NCBI GenBank assembly: GCA_017643215.1
Contig: JAEPNV010000007.1
Location: 186,001-250,000 of the forward strand
Length of the DNA: 64,000 nt
Direction of reading: 5' to 3'
From: Roseibium sp.
GTDB taxonomy: Bacteria; Pseudomonadota; Alphaproteobacteria; Rhizobiales; Stappiaceae
Positions 46,152-55,881 of this stretch are shown piece by piece. Made by a program: the position numbers and the translations under genes. Each line of letters opens with the position of its first letter. The first letter of the stretch is position 1. The notes beneath the pieces are model-generated. The model saw only the letters and a list, made by a program, of their open reading frames with translations. It did no database searches and was not told where the DNA came from.

Positions 46152-47117
46152 ATGCCGGATGGACCCAGCGGAGACTTTCGTGCGTTTTCGGCCCGCTGCG
46201 GACGGGATCCGCTCCGTGTCCAGGGCCCTGGCGGGAACACGTCGATGAAGATTGGAGACGTCTTGTGGATCAAGGCGTCGGGGACACAGCTCGCGGATGC
46301 GGAAGATGCGCCGATATTTGTTGCGGTGGATCATGCCGCCGCGCGGCGCGAGTTGAGGGGGGTTGGCGACGGCACGTGCCATGCGGCTGTGATCGACAAA
46401 AGCCATGGATTGCGGCCATCCATCGAGACCACGTTCCATGCCCTGATCGACTGGCCGGTCGTGGCGCACACGCATTCCGTCTCAACGCTCGTGCATGCGA
46501 TTTCGCCGGAAGGGCGCATGGCGGCGAAGGAAAAACTTGCCGGTTTGCCGGTCGCGTTCGTGCCTTATCGGAAACCCGGGCTGCCGCTCACCAAGGCCAT
46601 CGCCGACGCCATGACGCCCGAGACACAGGTCTTCATCCTTGCAAATCACGGTCTGATCATCGCCGGTCCTGATGTCACGGCCGTCGACGCGTTGATGGCC
46701 GATGTGGAAGCGCGCCTGGATTTACCGCCCGCCGGCGCAGCGCCATCCGAGCCGGCAAACGCGCCGCCCACCGGACATTCATGGATCTCAGAGGTCTCCA
46801 ACCTTGCGATCGATCGGCGAACGATGGCGCTCGCCTTCGCCGGATCCTATTATCCGGACCACGTCGTCTTTTTGGGTCCCGCGCTCCGCAACACGCCGGA
46901 AAGCGGACGTCCCGCATTCATTTCGCCTGGCATTGGTCTGGCCCTTCGTGATGATGCAACACCGGCCCAAAGGGCGATGGTCCAATGTCTCCATGACGTT
47001 CTGGCCCGCCTGCCGAAGAATTGGACCGCGGAGCCCCTCGGTCATGACGCTGAGGCCGAACTGTTGGACTGGGATGCGGAGAAGTACCGCCAGGCCCTGG
47101 CCGCCCGGAACCACTAG
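46152..47117 (+). CDS. Class II aldolase-like protein
   Basis: Second aldolase/adducin-fold protein of the locus. The 321-residue protein has GPGGNTSMKIG near the start, LWIKASGTQLADA, the HxH metal pair in PVVAHTHSVSTLVHA and ILANHGLIIAG with the third His. It is about 100 residues longer than the aldolase at 37139-37801, with a C-terminal extension (about 200-321). A GTG at 46149 is an alternative start. It starts almost at the HAD stop and ends 3 bp before the kinase. Confidence 0.85.
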   Translation: MPDGPSGDFRAFSARCGRDPLRVQGPGGNTSMKIGDVLWIKASGTQLADAEDAPIFVAVDHAAARRELRGVGDGTCHAAVIDKSHGLRPSIETTFHALIDWPVVAHTHSVSTLVHAISPEGRMAAKEKLAGLPVAFVPYRKPGLPLTKAIADAMTPETQVFILANHGLIIAGPDVTAVDALMADVEARLDLPPAGAAPSEPANAPPTGHSWISEVSNLAIDRRTMALAFAGSYYPDHVVFLGPALRNTPESGRPAFISPGIGLALRDDATPAQRAMVQCLHDVLARLPKNWTAEPLGHDAEAELLDWDAEKYRQALAARNH

Positions 47118-47120
47118 ACG

Positions 47121-48392
47121 ATGTTGGGTTTGGGGATTGATATCGGAACCTCGGGCGTTCGGACCGCCGTGGTCGATGCCCAAGGCAAATTGCTGAGCAG
47201 CGCCCGCGCAAACCATCACGAACAGGCAGACGCAAGTGTCGACGCCCGCCTCTGGTGGCACGCTGTCGGGGACTGCATGGACGCCCAGGTGAACGCGCTC
47301 CAATCGATCAGCCTATCGCCCGGCGACATCACGGACGCGGCCATCGACGGCACCTCCGGCACCATGGTGATTGTCGATGAGGTGCTCGACCCCATCACGC
47401 CGGCGCTCATGTACAATTCCTCCGGGTTCGGTGCCGAAGCCGAGGTGATCGAACGGCATGCCGAACCCGGCTCGATCACCCGGGGCGCGAATTCCGCGTT
47501 GGCACGGTTCCTGCGTCTGCAATCATCCGACACCGCGCGCCGCGGAAAACATCTGCTGCATCAGGCCGATTTCATCCTGGCAAAGTTCCTCGGCGCAGCC
47601 GCCGGGTCGGATGAAAACAATGTCCTGAAGCTGGGCTACGATCCGGGTACCGGCCTTTGGCCCGCGTGGTTTGAAGCCGCCGGCGTGCGCACGGCCCTGT
47701 TGCCGACGGTGCACCGGGTTGGCGCCACATGCGGCAAAATCTGTGAAACCGCCGCTAGACGTTGGGGCCTCAGTCCCGCACTGCGGTTTCACGCTGGAAC
47801 CACGGACAGCATTGCCGCCTTCATGGCATCGGGCGCGGATCAGCTTGGCGACGCCGTCACGTCTTTGGGAACGACACTGGCGGTCAAGTTGCTCTCCGAC
47901 GTGCGTGTTGATGATCTTGAGCGCGGCATCTATGCGCACAAGATCGGCGACCGTTGGCTGGTCGGCGGGGCGTCGAACACCGGTGGCGGTGTTCTTGCGG
48001 GTCATTTCACGCCAGCAGAGTTGGCTGAACTCAGCGCGCGGATTGACCCGGCGCAACCGACTGGGCTGGACTATTATCCCTTATTGAAACCGGGGGAGCG
48101 GTTTCCGGTCAATGATCCGGACTATCCGCCACGACTATCTCCGCGTCCGGATGATGATGCACACTTTCTTCAAGGCATGCTGGAGGCCATCGCACGCATC
48201 GAGGCCGAAGCCTACCACGCGCTCATTGATCTCGGTGCGCCGGAGCCACGGCAGATCTTCACCGCTGGCGGCGGCGCGAAAAACGTGGCCTGGACGCAGA
48301 TCCGACGGCGGATTATCGGCTGGCCATTGGCGGAGGGCGGCGCCGAAGAGGCGTCGATCGGCGTTGCGCGGCTCGCAGTCTCCGCGCCCTGA
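47121..48392 (+). CDS. FGGY-family carbohydrate kinase
   Basis: ATP-dependent sugar or polyol kinase. The 423-residue protein starts GLGIDIGTSGVRTAVVD, the phosphate-binding loop, and has AAIDGTSGTM near residue 72, FHAGTTDSIAAFMASGA with the catalytic Asp near 228, and GAPEPRQIFTAGGGAKN. It is shorter than typical xylulokinases (about 480-500). Together with the aldolases it suggests phosphorylation followed by retro-aldol cleavage, an inference. Last gene of the rightward operon; a strong hairpin follows. Confidence 0.9.
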   Translation: MLGLGIDIGTSGVRTAVVDAQGKLLSSARANHHEQADASVDARLWWHAVGDCMDAQVNALQSISLSPGDITDAAIDGTSGTMVIVDEVLDPITPALMYNSSGFGAEAEVIERHAEPGSITRGANSALARFLRLQSSDTARRGKHLLHQADFILAKFLGAAAGSDENNVLKLGYDPGTGLWPAWFEAAGVRTALLPTVHRVGATCGKICETAARRWGLSPALRFHAGTTDSIAAFMASGADQLGDAVTSLGTTLAVKLLSDVRVDDLERGIYAHKIGDRWLVGGASNTGGGVLAGHFTPAELAELSARIDPAQPTGLDYYPLLKPGERFPVNDPDYPPRLSPRPDDDAHFLQGMLEAIARIEAEAYHALIDLGAPEPRQIFTAGGGAKNVAWTQIRRRIIGWPLAEGGAEEASIGVARLAVSAP

Positions 48393-48396
48393 GAAA

Positions 48397-48425
48397 AAAG
48401 CGGGCGCCGGATCCGGGCCCGCTTT
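48397..48425. terminator. Bidirectional terminator between kinase and ilvD
   Basis: AAAGCGGGC (48397-48405) pairs with GCCCGCTTT (48417-48425) around an 11-base loop, with A-rich sequence on the left side and T-rich on the right. Genes converge here, so it can serve both directions. Confidence 0.75.
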
Positions 48426-48458
48426 GCCAAACGATTTAAGTCACACCTGAATTTGGCG

Positions 48459-50183
48459 TCACAAATCCGCGTAGCAGGTCTTTTCGCCCGCAGCACCCGG
48501 ATGGGTGATCGCGCCGTCTTTGGCCGGACCGACGGTTTGGGCAAATTTCCAGATGGCGCCGGAGCCATAGTCCGTTCCACGTGGTGTCCAGTCGGCGCGC
48601 CGTTTGTCCAACTCCTCGTCGGAAACCTGGACATTGAGAATGCCCGCCACGGCATCGATCTCGATGATATCGCCGTCCTTCAACAGGCCGATCGGTCCGC
48701 CGACGGCCGCCTCCGGGCCGACATGCCCGATGCAGAACCCGCGCGTTGCACCGGAAAACCGTCCGTCGGTGATCAGCGCCACGGCATTTCCCATGCCCTG
48801 GCCGTAAAGCGCCGCCGTCGTCGCCAGCATTTCCCGCATGCCCGGACCACCTTTCGGGCCCTCGTAACGGATGACCAGCACTTCGCCTTCCTTATATTCC
48901 CGGTTCTTGACCGCGGCGAAGCACTCTTCCTCGGAGTCGAAACAGCGCGCAGGGCCGGTGAATTGCTGGTTCGCCATACCGGCCACTTTCACGATGGCAC
49001 CGTCCGGCGCGAGATTGCCTTTGAGGCCCACAACACCGCCGGTCGGCGTAATCGGGTCGCTGGCGCGGCGCACCACGTTCTGATCCTCGTTCCACTCGAC
49101 AGTCGCCATATTCTCGGCAATCGTCCGTCCGGTCACCGTGATGCAATCGCCGTGGAGGAAACCTTCATCCAGGAGCGTCTTCATCAAAAGCGGAATGCCG
49201 CCAGCCTCAAACATATCTTTGGCAACGTATTTGCCGCCCGGTTTCAGATCGGCGATATAGGGGGTCCGCTTGAAGATTTCGGCGACATCAAACAGATCGA
49301 ACTTGATGCCGCATTCATTGGCGATCGCGGGCAAATGGAGGCCTGCATTGGTCGAGCCGCCCGATGCCGCCACAACCGTTGCCGCGTTTTCCAGCGCCTC
49401 GCGGGTCACGATGTCCCGCGGCCGGATGTTTTTCGCGATGAGTTCCATCACCTTTTCGCCGGACATGGCACAAAACTGATCGCGGAATTCATAAGGCGCG
49501 GGCGCGCCGCACGAATAGGGCAGCGCCAGGCCGATGGCCTCCGCCACGGTCGCCATCGTGTTGGCGGTGAATTGCGCGCCGCACGATCCGGCGGACGGAC
49601 AGGCCACCTGCTCCAATTCTTCAAGGTCAGCGTCCGACATCTTGCCGACGGAATGCATGCCGACCGCCTCAAAGACATCCTGAACCGTCACCGGCCGGCC
49701 TTTGAACCGACCTGGAAGAATTGACCCGCCGTAGATGAACACGGCCGGGACATTCAACCGGCACATGGCCATCATCATGCCGGGCAGCGACTTGTCGCAG
49801 CCGGCAAGACCGACCAGCGCATCATAGCCGTGACCGCGCATGGTCAGTTCAACGGAATCGGCGATGACATCACGCGACACCAGCGACGACTTCATGCCCT
49901 CATGGCCCATCGCGATCCCGTCGGTGACCGTGATGGTGCAGAACTCGCGGGGCGTTCCGCTTGCCGCCGCGACCCCGTGTTTGACGGCCTGTGCCTGGCG
50001 CATCAGCGAGATGTTGCACGGCGCGGCTTCATTCCAGCAGCTTGCCACACCGACAAACGGCTGATTGATCTGCTCGCGGGTCAATCCCATCGCATAATAA
50101 TAGGAGCGGTGCGGTGCGCGCTGAGGACCAACGGTCACGTGCCTGCTCGGCAGTTTGCTTTTGTCGAACGTCATTCCGTTCAT
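48459..50183 (-). CDS. ilvD: Dihydroxy-acid dehydratase
   Basis: Dehydrates 2,3-dihydroxy-isovalerate and -methylvalerate to the keto acids of valine and isoleucine synthesis. The 574-residue protein has the cluster-binding cysteines in [20 protein letters not shown] and [15 protein letters not shown], and the C-terminal [17 protein letters not shown]. Sequence and length fit IlvD better than the sugar-acid dehydratases of the same family, though the sugar locus next door makes the alternative worth noting. The ATG at 50183 has GAGGAG upstream; an ATG at 50174 is possible. Confidence 0.88.
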   Translation of the reverse strand: MNGMTFDKSKLPSRHVTVGPQRAPHRSYYYAMGLTREQINQPFVGVASCWNEAAPCNISLMRQAQAVKHGVAAASGTPREFCTITVTDGIAMGHEGMKSSLVSRDVIADSVELTMRGHGYDALVGLAGCDKSLPGMMMAMCRLNVPAVFIYGGSILPGRFKGRPVTVQDVFEAVGMHSVGKMSDADLEELEQVACPSAGSCGAQFTANTMATVAEAIGLALPYSCGAPAPYEFRDQFCAMSGEKVMELIAKNIRPRDIVTREALENAATVVAASGGSTNAGLHLPAIANECGIKFDLFDVAEIFKRTPYIADLKPGGKYVAKDMFEAGGIPLLMKTLLDEGFLHGDCITVTGRTIAENMATVEWNEDQNVVRRASDPITPTGGVVGLKGNLAPDGAIVKVAGMANQQFTGPARCFDSEEECFAAVKNREYKEGEVLVIRYEGPKGGPGMREMLATTAALYGQGMGNAVALITDGRFSGATRGFCIGHVGPEAAVGGPIGLLKDGDIIEIDAVAGILNVQVSDEELDKRRADWTPRGTDYGSGAIWKFAQTVGPAKDGAITHPGAAGEKTCYADL

Positions 50184-50403
50184 GTGGACAATACTCCTCG
50201 TTGATCCAGCGTGTGATTTCCGCGCGATTGGCACCGGTGCACCAAACGCGAACAATTAGAATAGCTTATCGTAATCCGATGGCAGGCGTTCGCAACCATG
50301 GACCTGATATTTTTATCGAACATTGGATCATGCGGCCCATTTATAAAAGGAACAAGCGTCGGAATTCCGGCCGGTAAATGCAATGGAACTAATCGGAGAC
50401 CAC

Positions 50404-50778
50404 ATGGCGACCGCTGAAGGACAAAGGTTACAAAAGCTTTCCAGCCTGGCGCGCGCCGCGTTGAAAACAGTTGCCGCCAAGGGAGAGCCGGTCACCTATC
50501 GCGATCTTGCCGCGACCCTGGAGTTGTCACCGCCGAACACGATCCGCCAGGTGACCGATGCTCTTGAATATCTGATGCACGAGGACGCGGCTGAGAGCGT
50601 GCCGTTCATCGCAGCTCTTGTCATCGGCCGCGCAAGGAACGGGCTGCCGGGCCCCGGTTTTTTCGAAACGGCTCGAGCGCTCGGCCGGTTTGACGGCAAC
50701 CTTGAAAACGACGCCGCCGCCTATCATGCCAAGGTCCTTGCCGAGGCGGTTCGCTATTGGGGCACGAACGGCGCTTGA
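50404..50778 (+). CDS. Small protein of unknown function with helix-turn-helix-like N-terminus
   Basis: I do not recognise this 124-residue protein. The N-terminal 65 residues (YRDLAATLELSPPNTIRQVTDALEYLMHED) look like a winged-helix fold. The C-terminal half (FIAALVIGRARNGLPGPGFF, AAYHAKVLAEAVRYWG) is compact and without cysteines or membrane segments. GGAG lies before the ATG at 50404; an in-frame ATG at 50383 is possible. It is divergent from ilvD and convergent with the dehydrogenase operon. The regular coding composition supports a real gene. Confidence 0.65.
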   Translation: MATAEGQRLQKLSSLARAALKTVAAKGEPVTYRDLAATLELSPPNTIRQVTDALEYLMHEDAAESVPFIAALVIGRARNGLPGPGFFETARALGRFDGNLENDAAAYHAKVLAEAVRYWGTNGA

Positions 50779-50826
50779 ACCGCGCCAGTTGGCGCGTTGT
50801 TGGCGCAGACCGGAAGGTTTATCCCG

Positions 50827-51828
50827 TCAGGCTTGTGCCGGGTCCGGCGTTAGCAGGATTTTCGGCGCCTCCACGGAGCCAGCACGCAGATCGCCGAACG
50901 CGGCCGCACCGTCTCGAAGGGGACGGATCTCGGTCCAATCAAGCGCCCCCAAACGTCCGTCGAACATCGCGTCGGCCGTGGCGCGAAAGTCCTCGGCTGT
51001 GTAGGTGTAGGTTCCAATGAATGTGATTTCCTGAAGCGTCATCCGCCGGATGTCGAGCCCGCCTTCCGCCGAACCCAAACCGATATGGACAATCACGCCG
51101 CCGGGCCGGACGCAGGCAGATGCGCTGGCGCGCGTTGCCGCGTAACCGACCCCATCAATGACCAAGTCCATATCACGAACATCCGCCGCGTCTTCGCCCG
51201 ATAGCACGGTCAAGCCAATCCGGGATCGAAGATAACCGGCTCGGGACCCATTTGGTTCGACCACCTGGACATCTTCAATCCCTTGCGCCTTCAGGCTGAG
51301 CGCGGCACCGACGCCGATCGCGCCGCCGCCGATCACGAGCGCGCGGGCGCCCGACGGGTCGCCAAGGGCGTTTTTTGCCAGGCGGACTGCGTGCCAGCCG
51401 CAGGCGATCGGTTCGGCAAGGGCGGCCTGCGCGTCGCTGACGTGGTCCGGCACGGCGACCAGATTGCTTTCCGGCATGGTCAGGTAGTCGGCGAACCCGC
51501 CTTCGCGCGGCGGCATCGAAATGATCTGCCGGTCCGGACACAAGTTGTCCTGGCCCGCACGGCAGGCGCGGCAGGTTCCACAGGTCACGAGCGGATTGAC
51601 CGTGACCCTTTGCTTGGCGCGCGGACCGGACCTGATAACGCCAGAGACTTCATGCCCGAGAATGAGCGGCGCGGGCCGGCGTTCATCGTGTCCGAGATAG
51701 GCGTGCATGTCCGATCCGCAGATCCCGACATGCGACACGCCGATCAACACCTCGCCCTCGCCCGGCATGGGATCGGGCATATCCCGATAGGCCTGCTGTT
51801 CCGGACCGGTATAGACGAGCGCCTTCAT
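50827..51828 (-). CDS. hpsP: Zinc-type alcohol dehydrogenase, HpsP-like
   Basis: Zinc-dependent NAD dehydrogenase of the sorbitol/threonine dehydrogenase group. The 333-residue protein has the catalytic-zinc residues in GICGSD and LGHEVSG, four structural-zinc cysteines in CGTCRACRAGQDNLC, and the Rossmann loop VIGGGAIGVGAAL. It overlaps the SDR by 4 bp. Beside HpsN- and SDR-type genes and a TRAP transporter, the best fit is the DHPS 2-dehydrogenase HpsP, which oxidises one enantiomer at C2; a polyol dehydrogenase cannot be excluded. Confidence 0.6.
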   Translation of the reverse strand: MKALVYTGPEQQAYRDMPDPMPGEGEVLIGVSHVGICGSDMHAYLGHDERRPAPLILGHEVSGVIRSGPRAKQRVTVNPLVTCGTCRACRAGQDNLCPDRQIISMPPREGGFADYLTMPESNLVAVPDHVSDAQAALAEPIACGWHAVRLAKNALGDPSGARALVIGGGAIGVGAALSLKAQGIEDVQVVEPNGSRAGYLRSRIGLTVLSGEDAADVRDMDLVIDGVGYAATRASASACVRPGGVIVHIGLGSAEGGLDIRRMTLQEITFIGTYTYTAEDFRATADAMFDGRLGALDWTEIRPLRDGAAAFGDLRAGSVEAPKILLTPDPAQA

Positions 51829-52595
51829 TTTGCGGTAAACCCCCCATCGACCATCAGGATTTGACCGGTCACATAGCTCGACGCGGGCGAGCAGAGGAAC
51901 AGCAACGGTCCGTCAAGATCCTCCAATCGGCCGTTACGGCCGACACAGGTTTGCGCGGCGTTGCGGGCAGCGCGTTCGTCGTCTCCGAAGACGGCTGCCG
52001 TCAGTTCCGTCGGGAAAAAGCCCGGACCGATCGCGTTGACCATGATTCCGTGCGGCGACCAGGCTTCGGCCATGGCGCGGGTCAATTGGCCGACCCCGCC
52101 TTTTGAGGCGCCATAGGCGACACCGCCCGGGAAGGCACGCGTCGTCTGAAGCGACGCGAAGTTCACGATCCGGCCCCAGCCTTTTTCGGCCATTGCGGGA
52201 ACCAGCGCCTGGCTAAGGAAGAACGGCACCGTCAGATTGAGCGCCAGCGTGATGTCCCAGCCGTCCTCGGTGACGTCATCAGCGGGCTGACGGGTATTGA
52301 TGCCGGCCGCGTGCACCAGGATCTGCGGCGCGCCGAATGGCGCACCTATTCGGTCGGCCAAATCGCGCAAGGTGGCACGACTGCTCAGATCCGCCGTGAC
52401 GGCGGCGGTTTTCCCGCCGGCTTCCGCGCGCCAGTCTTCAAGATCAGCGCTCCGCCGGGCAATGCCGACGACCGACGCACCGGCCTGCGCCAAAACCGTC
52501 GCTGCCCGCCGGCCAAGACCGGAACTTGCCCCGCTTACACAGGCGACAAGCCCGCTTACGTCAAACAAATCCTGACTGGCGTTGGCCTCAGACAT
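51825..52595 (-). CDS. hpsO: Short-chain dehydrogenase, HpsO-like
   Basis: NAD(P)-dependent oxidoreductase of the classical SDR family. The 256-residue protein has SGASSGLGRR (21-30) for nucleotide binding, HAAGINTRQ, and the catalytic Tyr/Lys in YGASKGG near 162. It overlaps the HpsN-like gene by 8 bp and the zinc dehydrogenase by 4 bp. HpsO is the SDR that interconverts DHPS enantiomers with HpsP; the assignment relies on this three-gene context. Confidence 0.58.
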   Translation of the reverse strand: MSEANASQDLFDVSGLVACVSGASSGLGRRAATVLAQAGASVVGIARRSADLEDWRAEAGGKTAAVTADLSSRATLRDLADRIGAPFGAPQILVHAAGINTRQPADDVTEDGWDITLALNLTVPFFLSQALVPAMAEKGWGRIVNFASLQTTRAFPGGVAYGASKGGVGQLTRAMAEAWSPHGIMVNAIGPGFFPTELTAAVFGDDERAARNAAQTCVGRNGRLEDLDGPLLFLCSPASSYVTGQILMVDGGFTAK

Positions 52596-53895
52596 CGGCG
52601 GCCAGGTCGAAGTCTTCGTTGGGGAAATACTTTTTCAAACGGATATCGGCGGTCCTGGCGTGACCTTCCATGCCCTCCAGCCGAGAAATCCGGGCGGTGG
52701 CCTCGGCGACGGGTTTGGCACCCTCCCGGGTGGCCCTTTGCCACGTCACGATTTTCATGAACTTGTGCACCGACAGGCCGCCGGTATAGGTCGCTGCGCC
52801 GGATGTCGGCAGCACATGGTTCGTCCCCGACGCCTTGTCGCCGAACGCCACAGTCGTTTCTTCACCCAGGAACAGCGATCCGTAGCAGGACAACCGGCCC
52901 AGCCACCAATCGAGGTCTTCCGCCTGGACCGTCAGGTGTTCAGGCGCATAGTCATCAGAGGTCGCAGCCATTTCTTCCCGGTCGCCGCACAAGATGACTT
53001 CGGCATAGTCACGCCAGGCCGCGGTCGCGTTGTCGCGGTTGACCTCCGGAAGATCATTGATGAGCTCGGGTACAAGCCGCATCACTTCTTCCGCCAACGA
53101 CCGTGTGTCGGTCACCAGCCAGACCGGCGAGTTGTAGCCGTGTTCAGCCTGACCGACGAGATCGGCGGCGACCACCATCGGGTCAGCGGTCGCATCGGCC
53201 AGGATCAAGCTGTCCGTGGGCCCGGCGATCATGTCGATGCCCACGCGGCCGAACAGGATCCGCTTTGCCTCGGCGACAAACTGGTTGCCTGGCCCGACGA
53301 GGATATTGGCCTTGGGCAAACCGAACAGCCCGAAGGTCATCGCCGCCACGCCTTGAACCCCGCCCATGGCGAGGATCTTGTCGGCACCACATACGCTGGC
53401 CGCATAGATGATTGCGGGGTTGATCCCAATTTCCGGACGGGGCGGCGAGCACGCGATGATGTTCTCGCATCCCGCGACCTTTGCGGTCGTCACCGTCATG
53501 ATGGCACTTGCAATGTGGCTGTAGCGGCCACCGGGGATGTAACACCCCGCAGTCTTGACCGGGATGCTCTTCTGGCCCGCGATCAGCCCCGGGACGACCT
53601 CAATCTGAACGTCCTGACACGTCTGCCGCTGCGTCTCGGCAAACCGTTTCACATTGGCATGCGCGAACTGGATATCCCGTTTGAGCTTGTCCGGCACAGC
53701 GGCGGACGCGGCCGCGACCTCCTCCGCGGTGAGGAGCACACTGCCCTCATAGCGATCAAACTTGGCGGCATAGTCCAGGGCCGCTTGATCGCCGCCCTGT
53801 TCGATCGTGTCGAGAATGTCCTGGACGATCTTGGTCGTGTCCGACGCATCGCTCTTGGACGTCAGAATGGCTTTTTTGAGATACTCTTTGGGCAT
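52588..53895 (-). CDS. hpsN: HisD-family dehydrogenase, HpsN-like (sulfopropanediol 3-dehydrogenase)
   Basis: NAD-dependent dehydrogenase of the histidinol dehydrogenase superfamily, likely oxidising (R)-DHPS to (R)-sulfolactate. The 435-residue protein has AGCYIPGGRYSH, GPGNQFVAEAKR, the metal-ligand Gln and His in VGQAEHGYNS, and APEHLTV. The HisD-typical GPSE motif reads GPTDS here. No histidine genes are nearby; a TRAP transporter precedes it and HpsO/HpsP-like genes follow. Sulfolactate-degrading genes (suyAB, cuyA) are not in the window. Other HisD-like enzymes in TRAP operons could use different diols. Confidence 0.65.
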   Translation of the reverse strand: MPKEYLKKAILTSKSDASDTTKIVQDILDTIEQGGDQAALDYAAKFDRYEGSVLLTAEEVAAASAAVPDKLKRDIQFAHANVKRFAETQRQTCQDVQIEVVPGLIAGQKSIPVKTAGCYIPGGRYSHIASAIMTVTTAKVAGCENIIACSPPRPEIGINPAIIYAASVCGADKILAMGGVQGVAAMTFGLFGLPKANILVGPGNQFVAEAKRILFGRVGIDMIAGPTDSLILADATADPMVVAADLVGQAEHGYNSPVWLVTDTRSLAEEVMRLVPELINDLPEVNRDNATAAWRDYAEVILCGDREEMAATSDDYAPEHLTVQAEDLDWWLGRLSCYGSLFLGEETTVAFGDKASGTNHVLPTSGAATYTGGLSVHKFMKIVTWQRATREGAKPVAEATARISRLEGMEGHARTADIRLKKYFPNEDFDLAADV

Positions 53896-53903
53896 TTCAC
53901 ATC

Positions 53904-55235
53904 CTACTTGTAGATTTCCGGCAGCAGCGTCGTCGAAATCTCCGGCACATAGCCGATCATCAGAGTAACGACGAGCATGAACAGGACGAAGGGAACGGCA
54001 CGAGCCGCGATTTTCAGGATCGACTCGCCTGTCAAACCCGACACGACGAAGAGATTGAGCCCGAGCGGCGGAGTGATAAAGCCGACGCCAAGCGCGGTGA
54101 TCATCATGACGCAGAACTGAATCTCATTCATGCCGATGTTGTCGGCGAGCGGTTTGAGGATCGGCGCCAGGATGACGATGTTCGGCGTCGTCTCCATCAC
54201 GCAGCCGGCGGCGATCAGGATCAAGATCATGATCAGGATCAAGAACGCGGGTTCGTTCGTCAAAGACGTGACCGAATAGACAAAGCCCTGCGGCACGCCA
54301 AGGATCGCCAGCGCCTGCGCCAGTGGCAGGGAAAAGGCGATGATCGGCAGGATCACGCCGTTGACCTTGGCGGAACTGACCAGCATGGCCGGGAAATGCG
54401 ACAGTTTCAGCGTTCCCAGCATGAAGCCCATGACAATCGTCACGACGACGGCCACCGCGCCCGCTTCCGTTGGTGTCAGGCGTCCGGAGAAGATGCCATA
54501 AAAGATGATCCCGGGAACGATGAAGGCATACCAGCCTGATTTCAGCGCCCGCCACAGATTGTCGGCCCATTCGGAAAACGTCATCAGCCCGCCGCCTTCA
54601 TAGGCGTAGATGCGGTTCATGATGATGTTCGTCACCAGGATCGAAACAAGAATGGCAAGGCCGGGGATCAGGGCGGCCATGAACAAGGTGGAGGCGGATA
54701 TGCCGAGCACCAGACCGATGATGATGTAGGCGATCGACGGCGGGATCAGGATACCGGTACACGCGCCGGCCGCCACCAGAGCGCAGGCGTAAGGACGTGG
54801 ATATCCGCTCTCCACGAGCCGGTCGATGGTCATCCGCCCAACAGCGGCCGCACCCGCGGCGTCCGATCCGGAAATGGCCGAGAACATCCCGCACACCAGG
54901 ACTGTCGCGGACCCGAAGCCGCCCTTTGCCCAGCAAGTCAGGGCTTCGGCGACGTTCAGGAACTTGCGGCTGAGCCCGGTGCGGACAAGGACGTCACCGG
55001 TCAGAATGAACAGGGGAACGGCGGTCAACGCGAAATGGTCGATCCCGTGAAAAAGGCTCTCCCCGATCAGTGACAGGGGCAAGGCGCCGGAGATGACCAG
55101 CATGGCGATCGCCGCGGCCCCGATCGCGGCCCAGACCGGGACGGCGAGCGCGACAAGGGCGACGAAAATCAGGACCGGCCCGTAAAAGTCCCAACCGAGA
55201 ATGACCGGCTGATTTTGAAGGTGTTGCCAGAGCAT
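53904..55235 (-). CDS. dctM: TRAP transporter large permease (DctM)
   Basis: Sodium-coupled large membrane subunit of a TRAP importer. The 443-residue protein has about 12-13 hydrophobic segments and the DctM features SGSDAAGAAAVGRMTI and GFITPPLGLNLFVV. It follows dctQ (11-bp gap) and precedes the HpsN-like gene (8-bp gap), so uptake and oxidation are in one operon. Substrate is inferred to be DHPS or a related diol. Confidence 0.9.
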   Translation of the reverse strand: MLWQHLQNQPVILGWDFYGPVLIFVALVALAVPVWAAIGAAAIAMLVISGALPLSLIGESLFHGIDHFALTAVPLFILTGDVLVRTGLSRKFLNVAEALTCWAKGGFGSATVLVCGMFSAISGSDAAGAAAVGRMTIDRLVESGYPRPYACALVAAGACTGILIPPSIAYIIIGLVLGISASTLFMAALIPGLAILVSILVTNIIMNRIYAYEGGGLMTFSEWADNLWRALKSGWYAFIVPGIIFYGIFSGRLTPTEAGAVAVVVTIVMGFMLGTLKLSHFPAMLVSSAKVNGVILPIIAFSLPLAQALAILGVPQGFVYSVTSLTNEPAFLILIMILILIAAGCVMETTPNIVILAPILKPLADNIGMNEIQFCVMMITALGVGFITPPLGLNLFVVSGLTGESILKIAARAVPFVLFMLVVTLMIGYVPEISTTLLPEIYK

Positions 55236-55246
55236 GTGCGCCTCCC

Positions 55247-55762
55247 TCAGTCGAACAGTTTGTCGCCGTCATAGGCGGCGCGCCCGCCGCGGAAATCGCG
55301 GACATCACGAAGGAAGGACTGGATAAGGCGCAGGATCACCAGCGAGAAACCGAACGGAACGGCCATAAGGAACCACACCTGAGAAATTCTGAGCCCGTGG
55401 GTGACGGATCCAAACTTCGCCGAGACCAACACCGTCTCAAACGACCAGTAGACCGCCACGAGAGCGACGGCGAACATCACCACGTCGCCGAAGATGTACA
55501 AAAGCGCCTTGGCCTTCCGGCCGACATATTGGGTGATCACATCGATGCGGATGTGGCCGCGCTCCTTGACGGCGGCCGCCGCGCCAATCCAGGCGAGATA
55601 GATGAAACAGTATCTCACCATTTCCTCGCCCCAGATCGACGAGTAGGCGAAGACCTCCCGCCGCACGACTTCCACAAACATCGTCAGAACGATCATGACG
55701 TAGAAGACGAGAAGCAGCCATCGTTCGGCGTTCTGGTTGAGGTTGTTCAGAAGACTGGACAT
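55247..55762 (-). CDS. dctQ: TRAP transporter small permease (DctQ)
   Basis: Small membrane subunit of the TRAP importer. The 171-residue protein has four hydrophobic segments and the family motifs EVVRREVFAYSSIWGEEMVRY and KERGHIRID. It is 119 bp downstream of the receptor gene, with a hairpin between. Confidence 0.9.
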   Translation of the reverse strand: MSSLLNNLNQNAERWLLLVFYVMIVLTMFVEVVRREVFAYSSIWGEEMVRYCFIYLAWIGAAAAVKERGHIRIDVITQYVGRKAKALLYIFGDVVMFAVALVAVYWSFETVLVSAKFGSVTHGLRISQVWFLMAVPFGFSLVILRLIQSFLRDVRDFRGGRAAYDGDKLFD

Positions 55763-55844
55763 GGACCCGCCTCAAGCGCAATGGGCCGGGCGCGCGGTCA
55801 CAACAGGACCGGGCACCGGTTCGCCCTGCGAAGTTCGGATTGCA

Positions 55845-55866
55845 ACCGGCGCCAGATGGCGCCGGT
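55845..55866 (-). terminator. Hairpin between dctP and dctQ (attenuator or mRNA stabiliser)
   Basis: ACCGGCGCC (55845-55853) and GGCGCCGGT (55858-55866) form a perfect 9-bp stem with a 4-base loop. There is no T-run on the minus strand, so it should protect the receptor mRNA and lower permease expression rather than end transcription. Confidence 0.6.
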
Positions 55867-55881
55867 CTTTAAGGATGACGA

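Noticed and set aside
50226..50245. Sigma54-like TTGGCAC sequence between ilvD and the small unknown gene
   Set aside because: The -24 block is perfect but no GC falls at the required distance for a -12 block.
52588..53895. Histidinol dehydrogenase (hisD) of histidine synthesis
   Set aside because: No his genes nearby, altered GPTDS motif, and strict linkage to a TRAP transporter and two alcohol dehydrogenases point to an HpsN-like role.
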